Origin: Mesotaenium endlicherianum
Lineage: Eukaryota > Streptophyta > Zygnematophyceae > Zygnematales > Mesotaeniaceae
Direction of reading: 5' to 3'
Assembly: GCA_009602735.1 (NCBI GenBank)
Contig: WELA01009551.1
Location: 1-64,000 of the forward strand
DNA: 64,000 nt
This document shows, one piece after another, positions 40,618 to 49,548 of this stretch. Under the pieces are notes generated by a model that had not been told where the DNA came from, made no database searches, and saw nothing but the letters and a program-made list of their open reading frames with translations. A program made the position numbers and the translations under genes. Numbering within the stretch: the first letter of the stretch is position 1; each line of letters starts with the position of its first letter.

Positions 40618-42159
40618 ATGCGTCAACAATATGCGAATAAGGTTTTTTGGCTGATCATCATCAGTGTGATCGTGAAACTCGTTGCGGCTTCCTTGCTGGA
40701 ACTGGGTAATGATGAAGTGTATTACTGGACTTATTCGTTACAACCCGATTGGAATCATTTCGATCATCCGCCGATGGTGGGTTGGTTGATACGCCTCACT
40801 ACTTTCAATGAGCTTTGGGTGAATGAGACCACGATGCGACTGGGCGCTATTCTCTGTGCAGCCATTGCTACCTGGATCATTTTTAAATTAGGCAAACTCC
40901 TGTCGAGCGAAAAACTGGGCTGGTATGCTGCGCTGGTATACACTTGCTCTGTGTACACTGGTTTTATTGCGGGCTTCTTCATCTTGCCCGATTCGCCGCA
41001 GCTATTGTTCTGGACAGGGGCATTGTATGTGATGGCAGAAATGTTCCTCAAAAACAATGAGCGAAAGCTGGGCAGATGGTTGTTGTTGGGTTTATTGATA
41101 GGATTGGCCACATTGTGTAAAGTGCATGCTTTGTTCTTGTGGGCAGGCTTCGGACTGTTCCTTTTGTTCACGAACAGTAAATGTTTGTTCAACTGGCGCT
41201 TCTACATGGGCGTATTGGTTACAGCAGTATGTATCTCGCCGATCGTTTACTGGAACATCAAAAATCATTTTATTACTTACCGTTACCATTCGGAACGTGT
41301 TACCCATACTTCTATGCAATGGGATATGTTGGGAAGAGAGATAGGAGGGGAATTTGCGTATCAAAATCCGGTGATCTTTTTGCTGATCCTGGTGTCGGTG
41401 ATAGCGCTCATCACCCGGAGGATATGGTTCTCTTTTTCGGGTAACAAGATTCGTACCTGGTTGTTTTGCATGAGCCTGCCCATGCTCCTGTTGTTCTGGG
41501 GCATCTCCTTGTTCAATCCTACTTTGCCGCACTGGGCCGGACCGGCTTATATTCCTCTTTTCCTGGTGGCCGCGCTCTTCCTGGAGAAAAAAGCCAGGCA
41601 TGTTTATCCGCCTTTTATTACAGTGGCCATGACTTTGGTGGCGATCGTATTGGTGGCAGGTATTGGATTGATCCGTTATTCGCCTGTGAATTTCGGCAGT
41701 CATGAAAAGGAGAATTATGGAGAGTACTGTCCAACATTGGATATGTCGGGCTGGCAGCATTTCAGTAATGATTTCAGCCGGTTGGTAGCGGAAGATTCCA
41801 GCTCCGGCAAAATGAAAGTCCAGGCTCCCATACTGGTAGATAAGTGGTTCCCCGGCGGACACCTCGAATTTTATACGGCGCGCACCACGGGCATGACCCT
41901 ATTGGGAGTAGGCAGCCTGCAGGACATCCATAAGTTTGCCTGGCTCAATAGAGAACGAAGGTGGTTGCAGTTGGGTGATGATGCGTATTGTATTGTTCCC
42001 TCCAATCTTCCCATGAATGTTACCGCGAAATACGGCCGCTATTTTACTTCAATAACCCCTCCGGCTGTTATTAACCAGATCCGGGGTGGGAAGGCTGTGC
42101 GTTATTTTTATGTGTACCGGCTGAAATCATGCAAGCAGGTACCGCCGATACCGCTCTGA
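40618..42159 (+). CDS. GT39-like integral membrane glycosyltransferase
   Basis: The 513-residue protein has about ten to twelve hydrophobic segments and the GT-C layout. LELGNDEVYYWTYSLQPDWN followed by HFDHPPMVGWL is the signature loop of ArnT/PMT-like (GT39) enzymes, with a catalytic Asp and the DHPP motif. The C-terminal 150 residues form a periplasmic part (MKVQAPILVDKWFPGGHLEF). Such enzymes move a sugar from a polyprenyl-phosphate donor to lipid or protein in the envelope; donor and acceptor are unknown. It begins 27 bases after aroQ. The downstream tamB gene is convergent. Confidence 0.85.
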   Translation: MRQQYANKVFWLIIISVIVKLVAASLLELGNDEVYYWTYSLQPDWNHFDHPPMVGWLIRLTTFNELWVNETTMRLGAILCAAIATWIIFKLGKLLSSEKLGWYAALVYTCSVYTGFIAGFFILPDSPQLLFWTGALYVMAEMFLKNNERKLGRWLLLGLLIGLATLCKVHALFLWAGFGLFLLFTNSKCLFNWRFYMGVLVTAVCISPIVYWNIKNHFITYRYHSERVTHTSMQWDMLGREIGGEFAYQNPVIFLLILVSVIALITRRIWFSFSGNKIRTWLFCMSLPMLLLFWGISLFNPTLPHWAGPAYIPLFLVAALFLEKKARHVYPPFITVAMTLVAIVLVAGIGLIRYSPVNFGSHEKENYGEYCPTLDMSGWQHFSNDFSRLVAEDSSSGKMKVQAPILVDKWFPGGHLEFYTARTTGMTLLGVGSLQDIHKFAWLNRERRWLQLGDDAYCIVPSNLPMNVTAKYGRYFTSITPPAVINQIRGGKAVRYFYVYRLKSCKQVPPIPL

Positions 42160-42195
42160 GTAACGGCCCCACTAAAGAATAGATGATACAATTTT

Positions 42196-45100
42196 CTATT
42201 TATCGCTTGATACACTTGAATCGGGCGGCTGCTTGAATTCGATGTCTTTCTCTTTTCTTCCGAACAGGGTTTCAAAATCTCTCCGGTAAGAAATGCTGGC
42301 GCCCTGCCGGTTGCGGCGGCCCAGGCTGGATCCGGCAATATCAAGACTGTTCTTGCTGAAAATGATCATTCGCAGTTTGCGATCTTTCGATAACACGATC
42401 TCTATGTTGAGATCGGGCAGCCACTGGAAGTTACCATTCTGAACAGCAGAAGTATTACCCAGGTTGAAATCCAGGTCGCCACCGAAAGTAACGACTACAT
42501 TATCATTAAAGAAACTTTTACCGAATTTGAAATTGATACGCGAGCGGTCGAGGCGGTTGCTGTTGGCCACCAGTCCATCGTTGTTCAAATCGAGACTGGA
42601 GCTGCTGTACAACGATGTGCCCAAGTCGAAGCGCAGGCTTTTATCTCCGGTAAGTTTATACAGGATATTCGAGAAAACTTTGTTCACCTCTTTGGTCAAT
42701 ACCTGTGAAAGGGTATTCACGCCCACTGTAGTAAGTGAGTAGGGGTTGGTAGCGTTACTGCCTCCTGTCTGTCCAATTGGCGAAAAAGAATTGAATGCGA
42801 TCAGGAATGCTACTTGCTTCAGCATTTCATTCTGGTCTTTCTCTATCCTGGCCACATAATTGGAAAAATCATTGTCTATTTTAGCCGGACTTCCCGCAGG
42901 GAAGTCAAAACGGAAAGTGATCTCCGGTTTCAGCAATTGTTTACGTAACTCTACGATCACATATACATCTCCGCGATAAGCTTTGATGGTGCCGGTGAAA
43001 TTATTGGTACCGATGAGATCGCTGAGGCTGACGCCCTGGGCGGTGTACTGCGCATCTATGTTCATATTGGCTTTGAAAGGATCGCCATTCCATTCAATAT
43101 AATTGCCCGCTTCAGGAAGCATTTCAAAGGGTTTACGAACCAATCCCTGCATGTTGAAATCATAATTTCCTCTTTCAATGTAGTAACGCCCGCGAATGGA
43201 AAGGGGCTCTGTAGAACCAGCCCTGATCTTTAGCGTTCCATGACCGGTAGCCTTGATCACCTCGCCCGCCAGATCATCCAGTATAACGTCGATCTGTGTA
43301 CGGTTGTTGGCAGTAATATCCAGATCAACCAATAAATTGAAATTAGAGTTGTTATCAGCTTTGGCCATTTCGGTACCATACTGCTTGAATACAATAAAGT
43401 CGGCATTGCCACTTTCTTTGCTCACCGAGTTAGGTATGAAGATATGTGAGCTGTCTTTTGTTTCCCCAATGATGGTCATCCTGGCAGCGCTTTCGGGCCC
43501 TTTCAAGCTGAGCTTGGCCGAACCGATGGCTTTGCCATAGAATTGCTGGTTGTCTTTCAGCTTTGTATTGAGCAACAGTAATTTGGTAGTGTTCAGATCA
43601 AAATCGAATGCCAGGTCTTTAAAGCCATGTTCATACAATTTGCCTTTCACCGTGCCCGTATTCTTATATACATCCGTGATCTTGAATTCACCGAAATTGA
43701 TACCGTCTTCTTCAAATTTGATATCAGCCGAATCGATTGCATAATATACCTGCGTATAGTTCACTTTCATGCCTGCATTCTTCAGCTTGATATGTCCCAG
43801 CAGGTTGGGCGCATTGGGATTACCGTTGATATTGAGCGTGCCAGTTGCTTTCCCTTTGATATCTGTGAACAGGTCGCTCAGGAATTGATGAAGGATATCG
43901 ATTTTGGAATCATTTAGTTTGAGATCTACATTGAGTGGCTGGCCAACGGAGTCCTTCAGGTTATACAATCCTGCAAAAGAAAAATTATAACCATCGTTTG
44001 GCGAAACAGCATCCATGGAAATTTTACCTGTTTTGCTGTCATAACCTGCTTTGAGGTTCACTGTGCCAACGGAGTCGTCGTTGAGCCGGAACTGTTCAGC
44101 TTTCAATGTTGCATCGGCTCTGAACTGACCAAAGAAATCACTCAATACGATATTGCCGTTGGTAACGCCCTCCAGGTGTGGCTGCTTCATGAATAAGGAA
44201 GTAATATCACCCAATACGACATTCTTCAGCGATACCACAAGGTTGTTGGTATTGCCCCCGTCTTCCTCCTCTGTTTTGACGGCTATTTCCTGGAAGCCCT
44301 GCACGAACTTTACATTTTGTGCGCTTACAAAATGAGTACGTACTATCAGCTCTCCTTCTTTTTCAATATTCCATTTCTTTTCGTTCAGTACAAAAGAAGA
44401 AGGCCTGAACAACACCCGCACGCCATCGTCCAGCGTAAATACATCTGCATTCAGACTTGCATCATTCAGGGTAATATCGGCGCTGGTTTTAATGGATACA
44501 ATGGAATGGTCGCCTTTGGATACAATATTGAGATGGGTATTCGGGAACCGCAGGCTGTCGCCAATTTGTGTACTGCTGATTTCTCCCTTTAAAGAAAGGG
44601 TATCCATATTACCCACCCCTTTCAAGTCAATGCCAGTAATACTATAGTTATCATATTTACCAAAAGGCACCAGGCTGGTGATATGGAGTTCATTCTTGCG
44701 TGTATCTACTGTTCCTTCGAGGCTGGCATCATTGAAGCCGCTCAGGTGCTTATTGAAAATATGCAGGTAAGGTTCAATATAATTGGTATGCAGACTTATA
44801 TTGAACTGTTGGTTTTGTGGTGTGTACCGCGGCTGCTTGATATAACTTGGGAAATAGTGACTGAGGAAGACCTGAAAACTAGCGGGGAGATCCAGGATGG
44901 TGAACCTGCCGGAGATAGAAGCGGCAAAATCATTGCTGTTCAATTGCAGATACTTGACGGTGTCAAGATAATAGGAAGTAAGGTTTACTGAGTCGAAGTT
45001 GAGTTTGATATCCGGGCTACGGATCTCTGCGTTCAGGAATTTAGCAGTGCCCAGGAAGTTATCGATGTTGGTACCGGTGAAGTTCACATCCAACAGGCCT

Positions 45101-47034
45101 GTTAGTTCTATGTTTTCTTTCATGAAATGCAACGCGTACAGGTTTGAATTCACCAGGTCGCCCAGTATGTTGAAACTGGGTTGGGGCTTTGTGAGGTCAA
45201 TCTGCACGTCACTGGTGAAGTTGAGGTTGGGGTCATTGATCTTTACTTCACCACTGAAATATTTTTTCTGGAAAGTACCGTTGGTAACAATATTGGTATA
45301 CGTGTAATCATTAAACTCGATGGAACTGATATTGCCATCGAGTTTAGTTTTCAATTTTTCTACATTGAAACTGCTGCCTGTGATCTTTCCTTTGAAGTCG
45401 GCAAGCCCCAACTGGTCGTTGTTGAGAAATTTACCGATGTTGAACCGGGAGGTTTCTATATTACCGGTATAGGAAGGCTCTCCTCTGCGCGGCAACTGCA
45501 TGCTGATATTTGTTTTCACTCCGCCCAGTTGGGAACTCAATATGCCGTTGGTGGTGAAATTGCGCACGGTGCCGTTGAAGTTACCCCTGTAAATGATGGT
45601 ACCCAACGCTGCCAGGTTGGGTTCGGTAACAGTTTTCAGCATGGGCACGAAGGTGGCCAGGTCGTGCTGGTTGCTTAGCAAGGTTCCATTGCTCCAACTG
45701 ATACGGGTAGTGTTGATATCGGGCAGTCCCTTCATGCTCAGGTTACCCATGAGGGTAGTGGTAGCGCCCACTTTCGTTACCAGGTTGGTAACGTTGAAAT
45801 GACTTACGGTTCCCTGGAAATGACCGCTTAATTGCGCCACCCTGTTCCAGGATTTCAATTCAGGAGCGAAATAAGCAATGTCTTCCGTATTCACTTTTGA
45901 ATCGTGGAACCGGGCTTCCATGGTTACATTGGTAATATAATCACCAAAGTCGCGATTGAAATCGGCGAATTTCATTGCATAGTAATTCCCCAGCCGGCTT
46001 TTACCTGTTTGCAGATCGAGGGAAGCAAATTCCATGATCTGCGGCGTAAAGCGGAATGCGGCTTTGAGTTTTTTCAGTTCAAAACCTGAGCGGTCTCTTA
46101 CCGTGAGGTCGACGTTGGCACGTAAAGTGTCTTTGACGAAAGCAATATGTTTAAAGGTTCCGTTGAGCCTGCTAAGATGTATATGCGAACCATCGAAACC
46201 TGCAGCGGGTGTTTGTTTATTTCCATCGATATTCAAACCGCCGTTGCTGAGCCGCAGGTTAGCCACTTTCACGAGCACATTGCCGGCATTGAGGTACATG
46301 CCTGTATCAGGAGTAGCAGTATTATGGTGCGCGAGCGAATCGGGCCGCAGGGGCGGCAGGTTCAGTATGGAAAAGAAGGGCTTGTCGATCAACACGTCGT
46401 TGATCAGGAAAATGCTTTTATTGAGGTCTATTTTGTCTGCATCGAGCACCAGGCTTCCTACCCGCGCTTCCATCCGCTCACCACGCCACAGGTCGTTCTT
46501 GATGAGCCGGAGATTCTTCAGGTCAACCTTTTTAAGGTTCAACGCCAGTCCGCCGCCTTCTTTCTTTTTAGCGGGTGAAGGTGAGGCCAATGAATCGATG
46601 ATGAACTGGTAATTCCAGTTCGAATCGCTGCGTTGTAATTTAACAACGGCATCTTCCAGTCCAACGTATTTCAATACGGCAGTATCTTTCAAAAAAAACC
46701 AATCGGTAATACGCACTTTCAGTTGACCTGCATACAGGATGGTGTCTTTGTGCAGATCACGCACCAGCATGGTATCCATGTTGAGGCGGTTGAAAAAGGA
46801 GAAGCTTACTTTTTTAATGCTCACTTCTGTTCCCAATGTTTTCGACAAACGTTTGGTAGCCATACCTACCAGCCAGTTTTGTATCACGCTGGTCTGGAGA
46901 GCAATCCACACCCCCAAGATAAAGGCAATCAGGAAGAGGATGGTCCGGCGTAGTATTTTAAAGAATCGCTTCAGAAAGGTCCGTTTGTTTTGTAAAAATA
47001 GGCAATAGGTATTGGCAGGCAAATTCAATACCAA
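42196..47034 (-). CDS. tamB: Translocation and assembly module protein TamB-like (AsmA/DUF490)
   Basis: TamB-like proteins bridge the periplasm as a long beta-taco groove and move lipids or help outer membrane assembly. The 1612 residues have an N-terminal membrane helix (about 27-45, ILFLIAFILGVWIALQTSV) and then an AsmA-like start (WLVGMATKRLSKTLGTEVSI, IKKVSFSFFNRLNMDTMLV). A very long beta-rich body follows, and the C-terminal DUF490 region has PAKIDNDFSNYVARIEKDQN, MLKQVAFLIAFNSFSP and LRFDLGTSLYSSSSLDLNND. It has no tamA next to it. It starts 32 bases after the DinB-like gene and may be co-transcribed with it. The family is certain; the precise partner is not. Confidence 0.93.
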   Translation of the reverse strand: MVLNLPANTYCLFLQNKRTFLKRFFKILRRTILFLIAFILGVWIALQTSVIQNWLVGMATKRLSKTLGTEVSIKKVSFSFFNRLNMDTMLVRDLHKDTILYAGQLKVRITDWFFLKDTAVLKYVGLEDAVVKLQRSDSNWNYQFIIDSLASPSPAKKKEGGGLALNLKKVDLKNLRLIKNDLWRGERMEARVGSLVLDADKIDLNKSIFLINDVLIDKPFFSILNLPPLRPDSLAHHNTATPDTGMYLNAGNVLVKVANLRLSNGGLNIDGNKQTPAAGFDGSHIHLSRLNGTFKHIAFVKDTLRANVDLTVRDRSGFELKKLKAAFRFTPQIMEFASLDLQTGKSRLGNYYAMKFADFNRDFGDYITNVTMEARFHDSKVNTEDIAYFAPELKSWNRVAQLSGHFQGTVSHFNVTNLVTKVGATTTLMGNLSMKGLPDINTTRISWSNGTLLSNQHDLATFVPMLKTVTEPNLAALGTIIYRGNFNGTVRNFTTNGILSSQLGGVKTNISMQLPRRGEPSYTGNIETSRFNIGKFLNNDQLGLADFKGKITGSSFNVEKLKTKLDGNISSIEFNDYTYTNIVTNGTFQKKYFSGEVKINDPNLNFTSDVQIDLTKPQPSFNILGDLVNSNLYALHFMKENIELTGLLDVNFTGTNIDNFLGTAKFLNAEIRSPDIKLNFDSVNLTSYYLDTVKYLQLNSNDFAASISGRFTILDLPASFQVFLSHYFPSYIKQPRYTPQNQQFNISLHTNYIEPYLHIFNKHLSGFNDASLEGTVDTRKNELHITSLVPFGKYDNYSITGIDLKGVGNMDTLSLKGEISSTQIGDSLRFPNTHLNIVSKGDHSIVSIKTSADITLNDASLNADVFTLDDGVRVLFRPSSFVLNEKKWNIEKEGELIVRTHFVSAQNVKFVQGFQEIAVKTEEEDGGNTNNLVVSLKNVVLGDITSLFMKQPHLEGVTNGNIVLSDFFGQFRADATLKAEQFRLNDDSVGTVNLKAGYDSKTGKISMDAVSPNDGYNFSFAGLYNLKDSVGQPLNVDLKLNDSKIDILHQFLSDLFTDIKGKATGTLNINGNPNAPNLLGHIKLKNAGMKVNYTQVYYAIDSADIKFEEDGINFGEFKITDVYKNTGTVKGKLYEHGFKDLAFDFDLNTTKLLLLNTKLKDNQQFYGKAIGSAKLSLKGPESAARMTIIGETKDSSHIFIPNSVSKESGNADFIVFKQYGTEMAKADNNSNFNLLVDLDITANNRTQIDVILDDLAGEVIKATGHGTLKIRAGSTEPLSIRGRYYIERGNYDFNMQGLVRKPFEMLPEAGNYIEWNGDPFKANMNIDAQYTAQGVSLSDLIGTNNFTGTIKAYRGDVYVIVELRKQLLKPEITFRFDFPAGSPAKIDNDFSNYVARIEKDQNEMLKQVAFLIAFNSFSPIGQTGGSNATNPYSLTTVGVNTLSQVLTKEVNKVFSNILYKLTGDKSLRFDLGTSLYSSSSLDLNNDGLVANSNRLDRSRINFKFGKSFFNDNVVVTFGGDLDFNLGNTSAVQNGNFQWLPDLNIEIVLSKDRKLRMIIFSKNSLDIAGSSLGRRNRQGASISYRRDFETLFGRKEKDIEFKQPPDSSVSSDK

Positions 47035-47066
47035 ACTAAGGGGGCGTTAAAATTGGGGGAAAACAC

Positions 47067-47609
47067 TCAGGGCTGCTTTGTTTCGCCTTTTTTAACACTT
47101 TCGTGGTATTGCTGGCTATGGCCTTTTGGGATGCTGAGAGAAGACCACCCCTCGTTACGCATCATTTTGCCCAGGTAAACGATCTGCCCTACATGGTAGG
47201 AATAATGTGCCAGCTGCCGGAGGATGGTGTCATATACATCGATGCTTTCGGTGCGGATGGTTATTTTCTTGAGCAGGTCTTCAGGTTGAAGACTCTCCAA
47301 TGTTTGCAGCAGGCAATTCCAGCCATCGTTCCATAAAGCATCAATTGCTGACCTGGTATGCTGTTTTGTTTCGAACTCGGCATCCCGCCTGCGCCAGCTT
47401 TTTTCCCCGTCTTCCGTAAGAAAATTCGTCCACCTGCTGAGCATATTTCCATGCAGGTGCTGGATGATCATGGCAATGCTGTTACTTTCTGTTGTAGGAA
47501 GATAATGCAGTTCCGTCTCCGATAATTGGGCCAGCGTTTTTTCACCCAGGTCTTTATAGTTCCGGAAACGCTTGATACTGTCTTTTAAAAATCCTTCTGC
47601 TAAATTCAT
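47067..47609 (-). CDS. DinB/DUF1572-family protein
   Basis: This 180-residue four-helix-bundle protein resembles the DUF1572 branch of the DinB/YfiT superfamily. The pattern MNLAEGFLKDSIKRFRNYKD, SIAMIIQHLHGNMLSRWTNF and ILRQLAHYSYHVGQIVYLGK supplies the three His that bind a metal. Some members are thiol transferases or hydrolases; the role here is not known. It is upstream of tamB on the same strand and downstream of repeat copy G. Confidence 0.85.
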   Translation of the reverse strand: MNLAEGFLKDSIKRFRNYKDLGEKTLAQLSETELHYLPTTESNSIAMIIQHLHGNMLSRWTNFLTEDGEKSWRRRDAEFETKQHTRSAIDALWNDGWNCLLQTLESLQPEDLLKKITIRTESIDVYDTILRQLAHYSYHVGQIVYLGKMMRNEGWSSLSIPKGHSQQYHESVKKGETKQP

Positions 47610-47627
47610 GCAACGATGTTTTTTTTA

Positions 47628-47705
47628 CGTCATCCTGAGTGAGCGAAGCGAATCGAAGGACCTGCTTAATACTCGGCAGGTCCCTCGGCTACGCTCGGGA
47701 TGACG
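47628..47705. repeat. Palindromic intergenic repeat, copy G
   Basis: It begins CGTCATCCTGAGTGAGCGAA then GCGAATCGAAGGACCTG (arm type 1) and ends CCCTCGGCTACGCTCGGGAT then GACG (reverse of arm type 2). Its orientation is the same as copy A. It lies between the ggt stop and the start of the DinB-like gene. Confidence 0.9.
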
Positions 47706-47720
47706 GGCAAGGTAATAGAT

Positions 47721-49442
47721 TTAATAACCCGCTACAGAATCATCTCCGCGGACATCTGCCACTGCCTCTCTTTTTCCTCCATTCATGATCCTGATCGCTT
47801 CGGTGCGGCCGATGCTTGGGCGCTCCTGGATATGGTACCCCATGGCTTCGAGTTCCTGTCTGGTGGTGGCAATAAACTCTTTCTCTACATATACTTCATC
47901 GGGTAACCACTGGTGGTGGAATTTGGGTTTGTTGATGGCATCGGAAAGGGTCATATTGAAATCCATCAGGTTCACCAGGGCCTGGTATACAGAAGTAGGA
48001 ATAGTGGTTCCGCCCGGGGTTCCGATGGTGAGGTAAGGCTTATTGTCTTTCATCATCAGCGTAGGAGTCATGGAGCTCAGCATGCGTTTGCCGGGCGCAA
48101 TGGCATTGGCTTCGCCGCCCACGGCGCCGTACATATTGGGCACACCGGGCTTGACGCTGAAATCATCCATTTCATTGTTGAGGAGAAATCCTGCGCCACC
48201 TACTACTGTTTTGCATCCGTAACCTCCGTTGAGGGTAGTGGTAACCGATACCAGGTTACCATCGGCATCAATCACACTGAGGTGCGTGGTCTCTTCGCTT
48301 TCTTTGATGATGCCGGGTTTTACATGAACACTCTGGCCGGCTTTTTCGGGCTGGTAATCGGCCATTCGTTGTGTGAGGTAAGCATCGCTTGTTAAAGTAC
48401 TCACCGGTACTTTCCAAAAATCGGGATCGCCCATGTGTTCGGCCCTGTCGGCATAAGCCCTGCGTTCCGCTTCTATCATCAACTGCACCGATTTGGCCGA
48501 TTGAAAGCCCATGTTCTTCACGGAATATTTTTCAATCATCTTCAGCATCTGCGCCAGCAAAATACCTCCGCTGCTGGGTGGCGCAAAACTGATGATATGG
48601 TGCCCACGGTATTCAAACTTCAGTGGCTCTCTCAATTTGGCAGTATAGTTTTTCAGGTCTTCGAGTTGAATGATACCATTGCCCCGTTGCATTTCTTCTA
48701 CGATCAGTTGCGCGGTCTCTCCTTCATAAAAACCTTTGGCGCCGTTTTTTTGTATGCGCCTGAGTGTAGCCGCCAGCTCTTTCTGCACCAGCGTGTCCCC
48801 GGCCTTCCATTTCACAGGCTTTACAAAAACTGTAGGCTTTGTATTGTATTTGATAAAAGATTCGCGCGAATTATTCAGGTTATTGGCTTCTCTTTCCGTG
48901 ATCACAAAGCCTTTCTCTGCCAGGTCGATCGCCGGTTGGATCAGTTGTCTGAATGGCAGGCGTGCATAAGTGAGCGACGCAAATAAACCAGCGATGGTAC
49001 CCGGGATGCCCGAAGCAAGGTGTCCGTTTTGTGAAAGTGATACCTGTGCATTTCCATTTTTATCGAGGTACATATCCCTGCTGGCTTTGGAAGGGGCCGC
49101 TTCGCGATAGTCGAGTCCAATGAGTTCTCCATTAGTTCTTCTCGCCAGTAAAAAACCACCACCGCCAATATTACCTGCACCCGGATATACTACGGCCAGC
49201 GCCAGTTGCGTGGCAATGGCCGCATCAAATGCATTGCCGCCCCGTTTCAGCATCGCGGTGCCTACCTGGCTGGCCAAAGGATGGGCGCTGGATACCGCTC
49301 CGTGGCTATAAACAGCATTTTTTACGATGCTGTACTTGTAAGGGTTTACCGCTTTATAAGGACCTACGATAGAAGGGACGGGTTGGGCGGATAGTCCGCA
49401 CAACAGTATTGCGGCGATAAAGGTTAGATTGGTTTTTTTCAC
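47721..49442 (-). CDS. ggt: Gamma-glutamyltransferase
   Basis: Ggt cleaves the gamma-glutamyl bond of glutathione-like compounds in the periplasm. The 573 residues start at a GTG (49442) with a signal peptide (MKKTNLTFIAAILLCGLSAQ). The large subunit has VSSAHPLASQVGTAMLKRGG, NAFDAAIATQLALAVVYPGA and LDYREAAPSKAS. The nucleophile Thr near residue 386 in SEETTHLSVIDADGNLVS starts the 188-residue small subunit, which has LNNEMDDFSVKPGVPN, RMLSSMTPTLMMKDNKPYLT and IGTPGGTTIPTSVYQ. The precursor is expected to cut itself at that Thr. The gene is divergent from the M14/PIG-L/symporter operon. Confidence 0.95.
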   Translation of the reverse strand: MKKTNLTFIAAILLCGLSAQPVPSIVGPYKAVNPYKYSIVKNAVYSHGAVSSAHPLASQVGTAMLKRGGNAFDAAIATQLALAVVYPGAGNIGGGGFLLARRTNGELIGLDYREAAPSKASRDMYLDKNGNAQVSLSQNGHLASGIPGTIAGLFASLTYARLPFRQLIQPAIDLAEKGFVITEREANNLNNSRESFIKYNTKPTVFVKPVKWKAGDTLVQKELAATLRRIQKNGAKGFYEGETAQLIVEEMQRGNGIIQLEDLKNYTAKLREPLKFEYRGHHIISFAPPSSGGILLAQMLKMIEKYSVKNMGFQSAKSVQLMIEAERRAYADRAEHMGDPDFWKVPVSTLTSDAYLTQRMADYQPEKAGQSVHVKPGIIKESEETTHLSVIDADGNLVSVTTTLNGGYGCKTVVGGAGFLLNNEMDDFSVKPGVPNMYGAVGGEANAIAPGKRMLSSMTPTLMMKDNKPYLTIGTPGGTTIPTSVYQALVNLMDFNMTLSDAINKPKFHHQWLPDEVYVEKEFIATTRQELEAMGYHIQERPSIGRTEAIRIMNGGKREAVADVRGDDSVAGY

Positions 49443-49548
49443 GATAGGAAATTAAGAACTATTTGACAATCCGGCAACAGGCATTGGATGAATGGTTTGA
49501 TCTGATACTGAATTCTTTGTTACATTTATCCATAATTACGCTTCGCTT

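Noticed and set aside
25352-47705. The dispersed palindromic repeats as a CRISPR array
   Set aside because: They are kilobases apart, are not direct repeats with regular spacers, and no cas gene is present.
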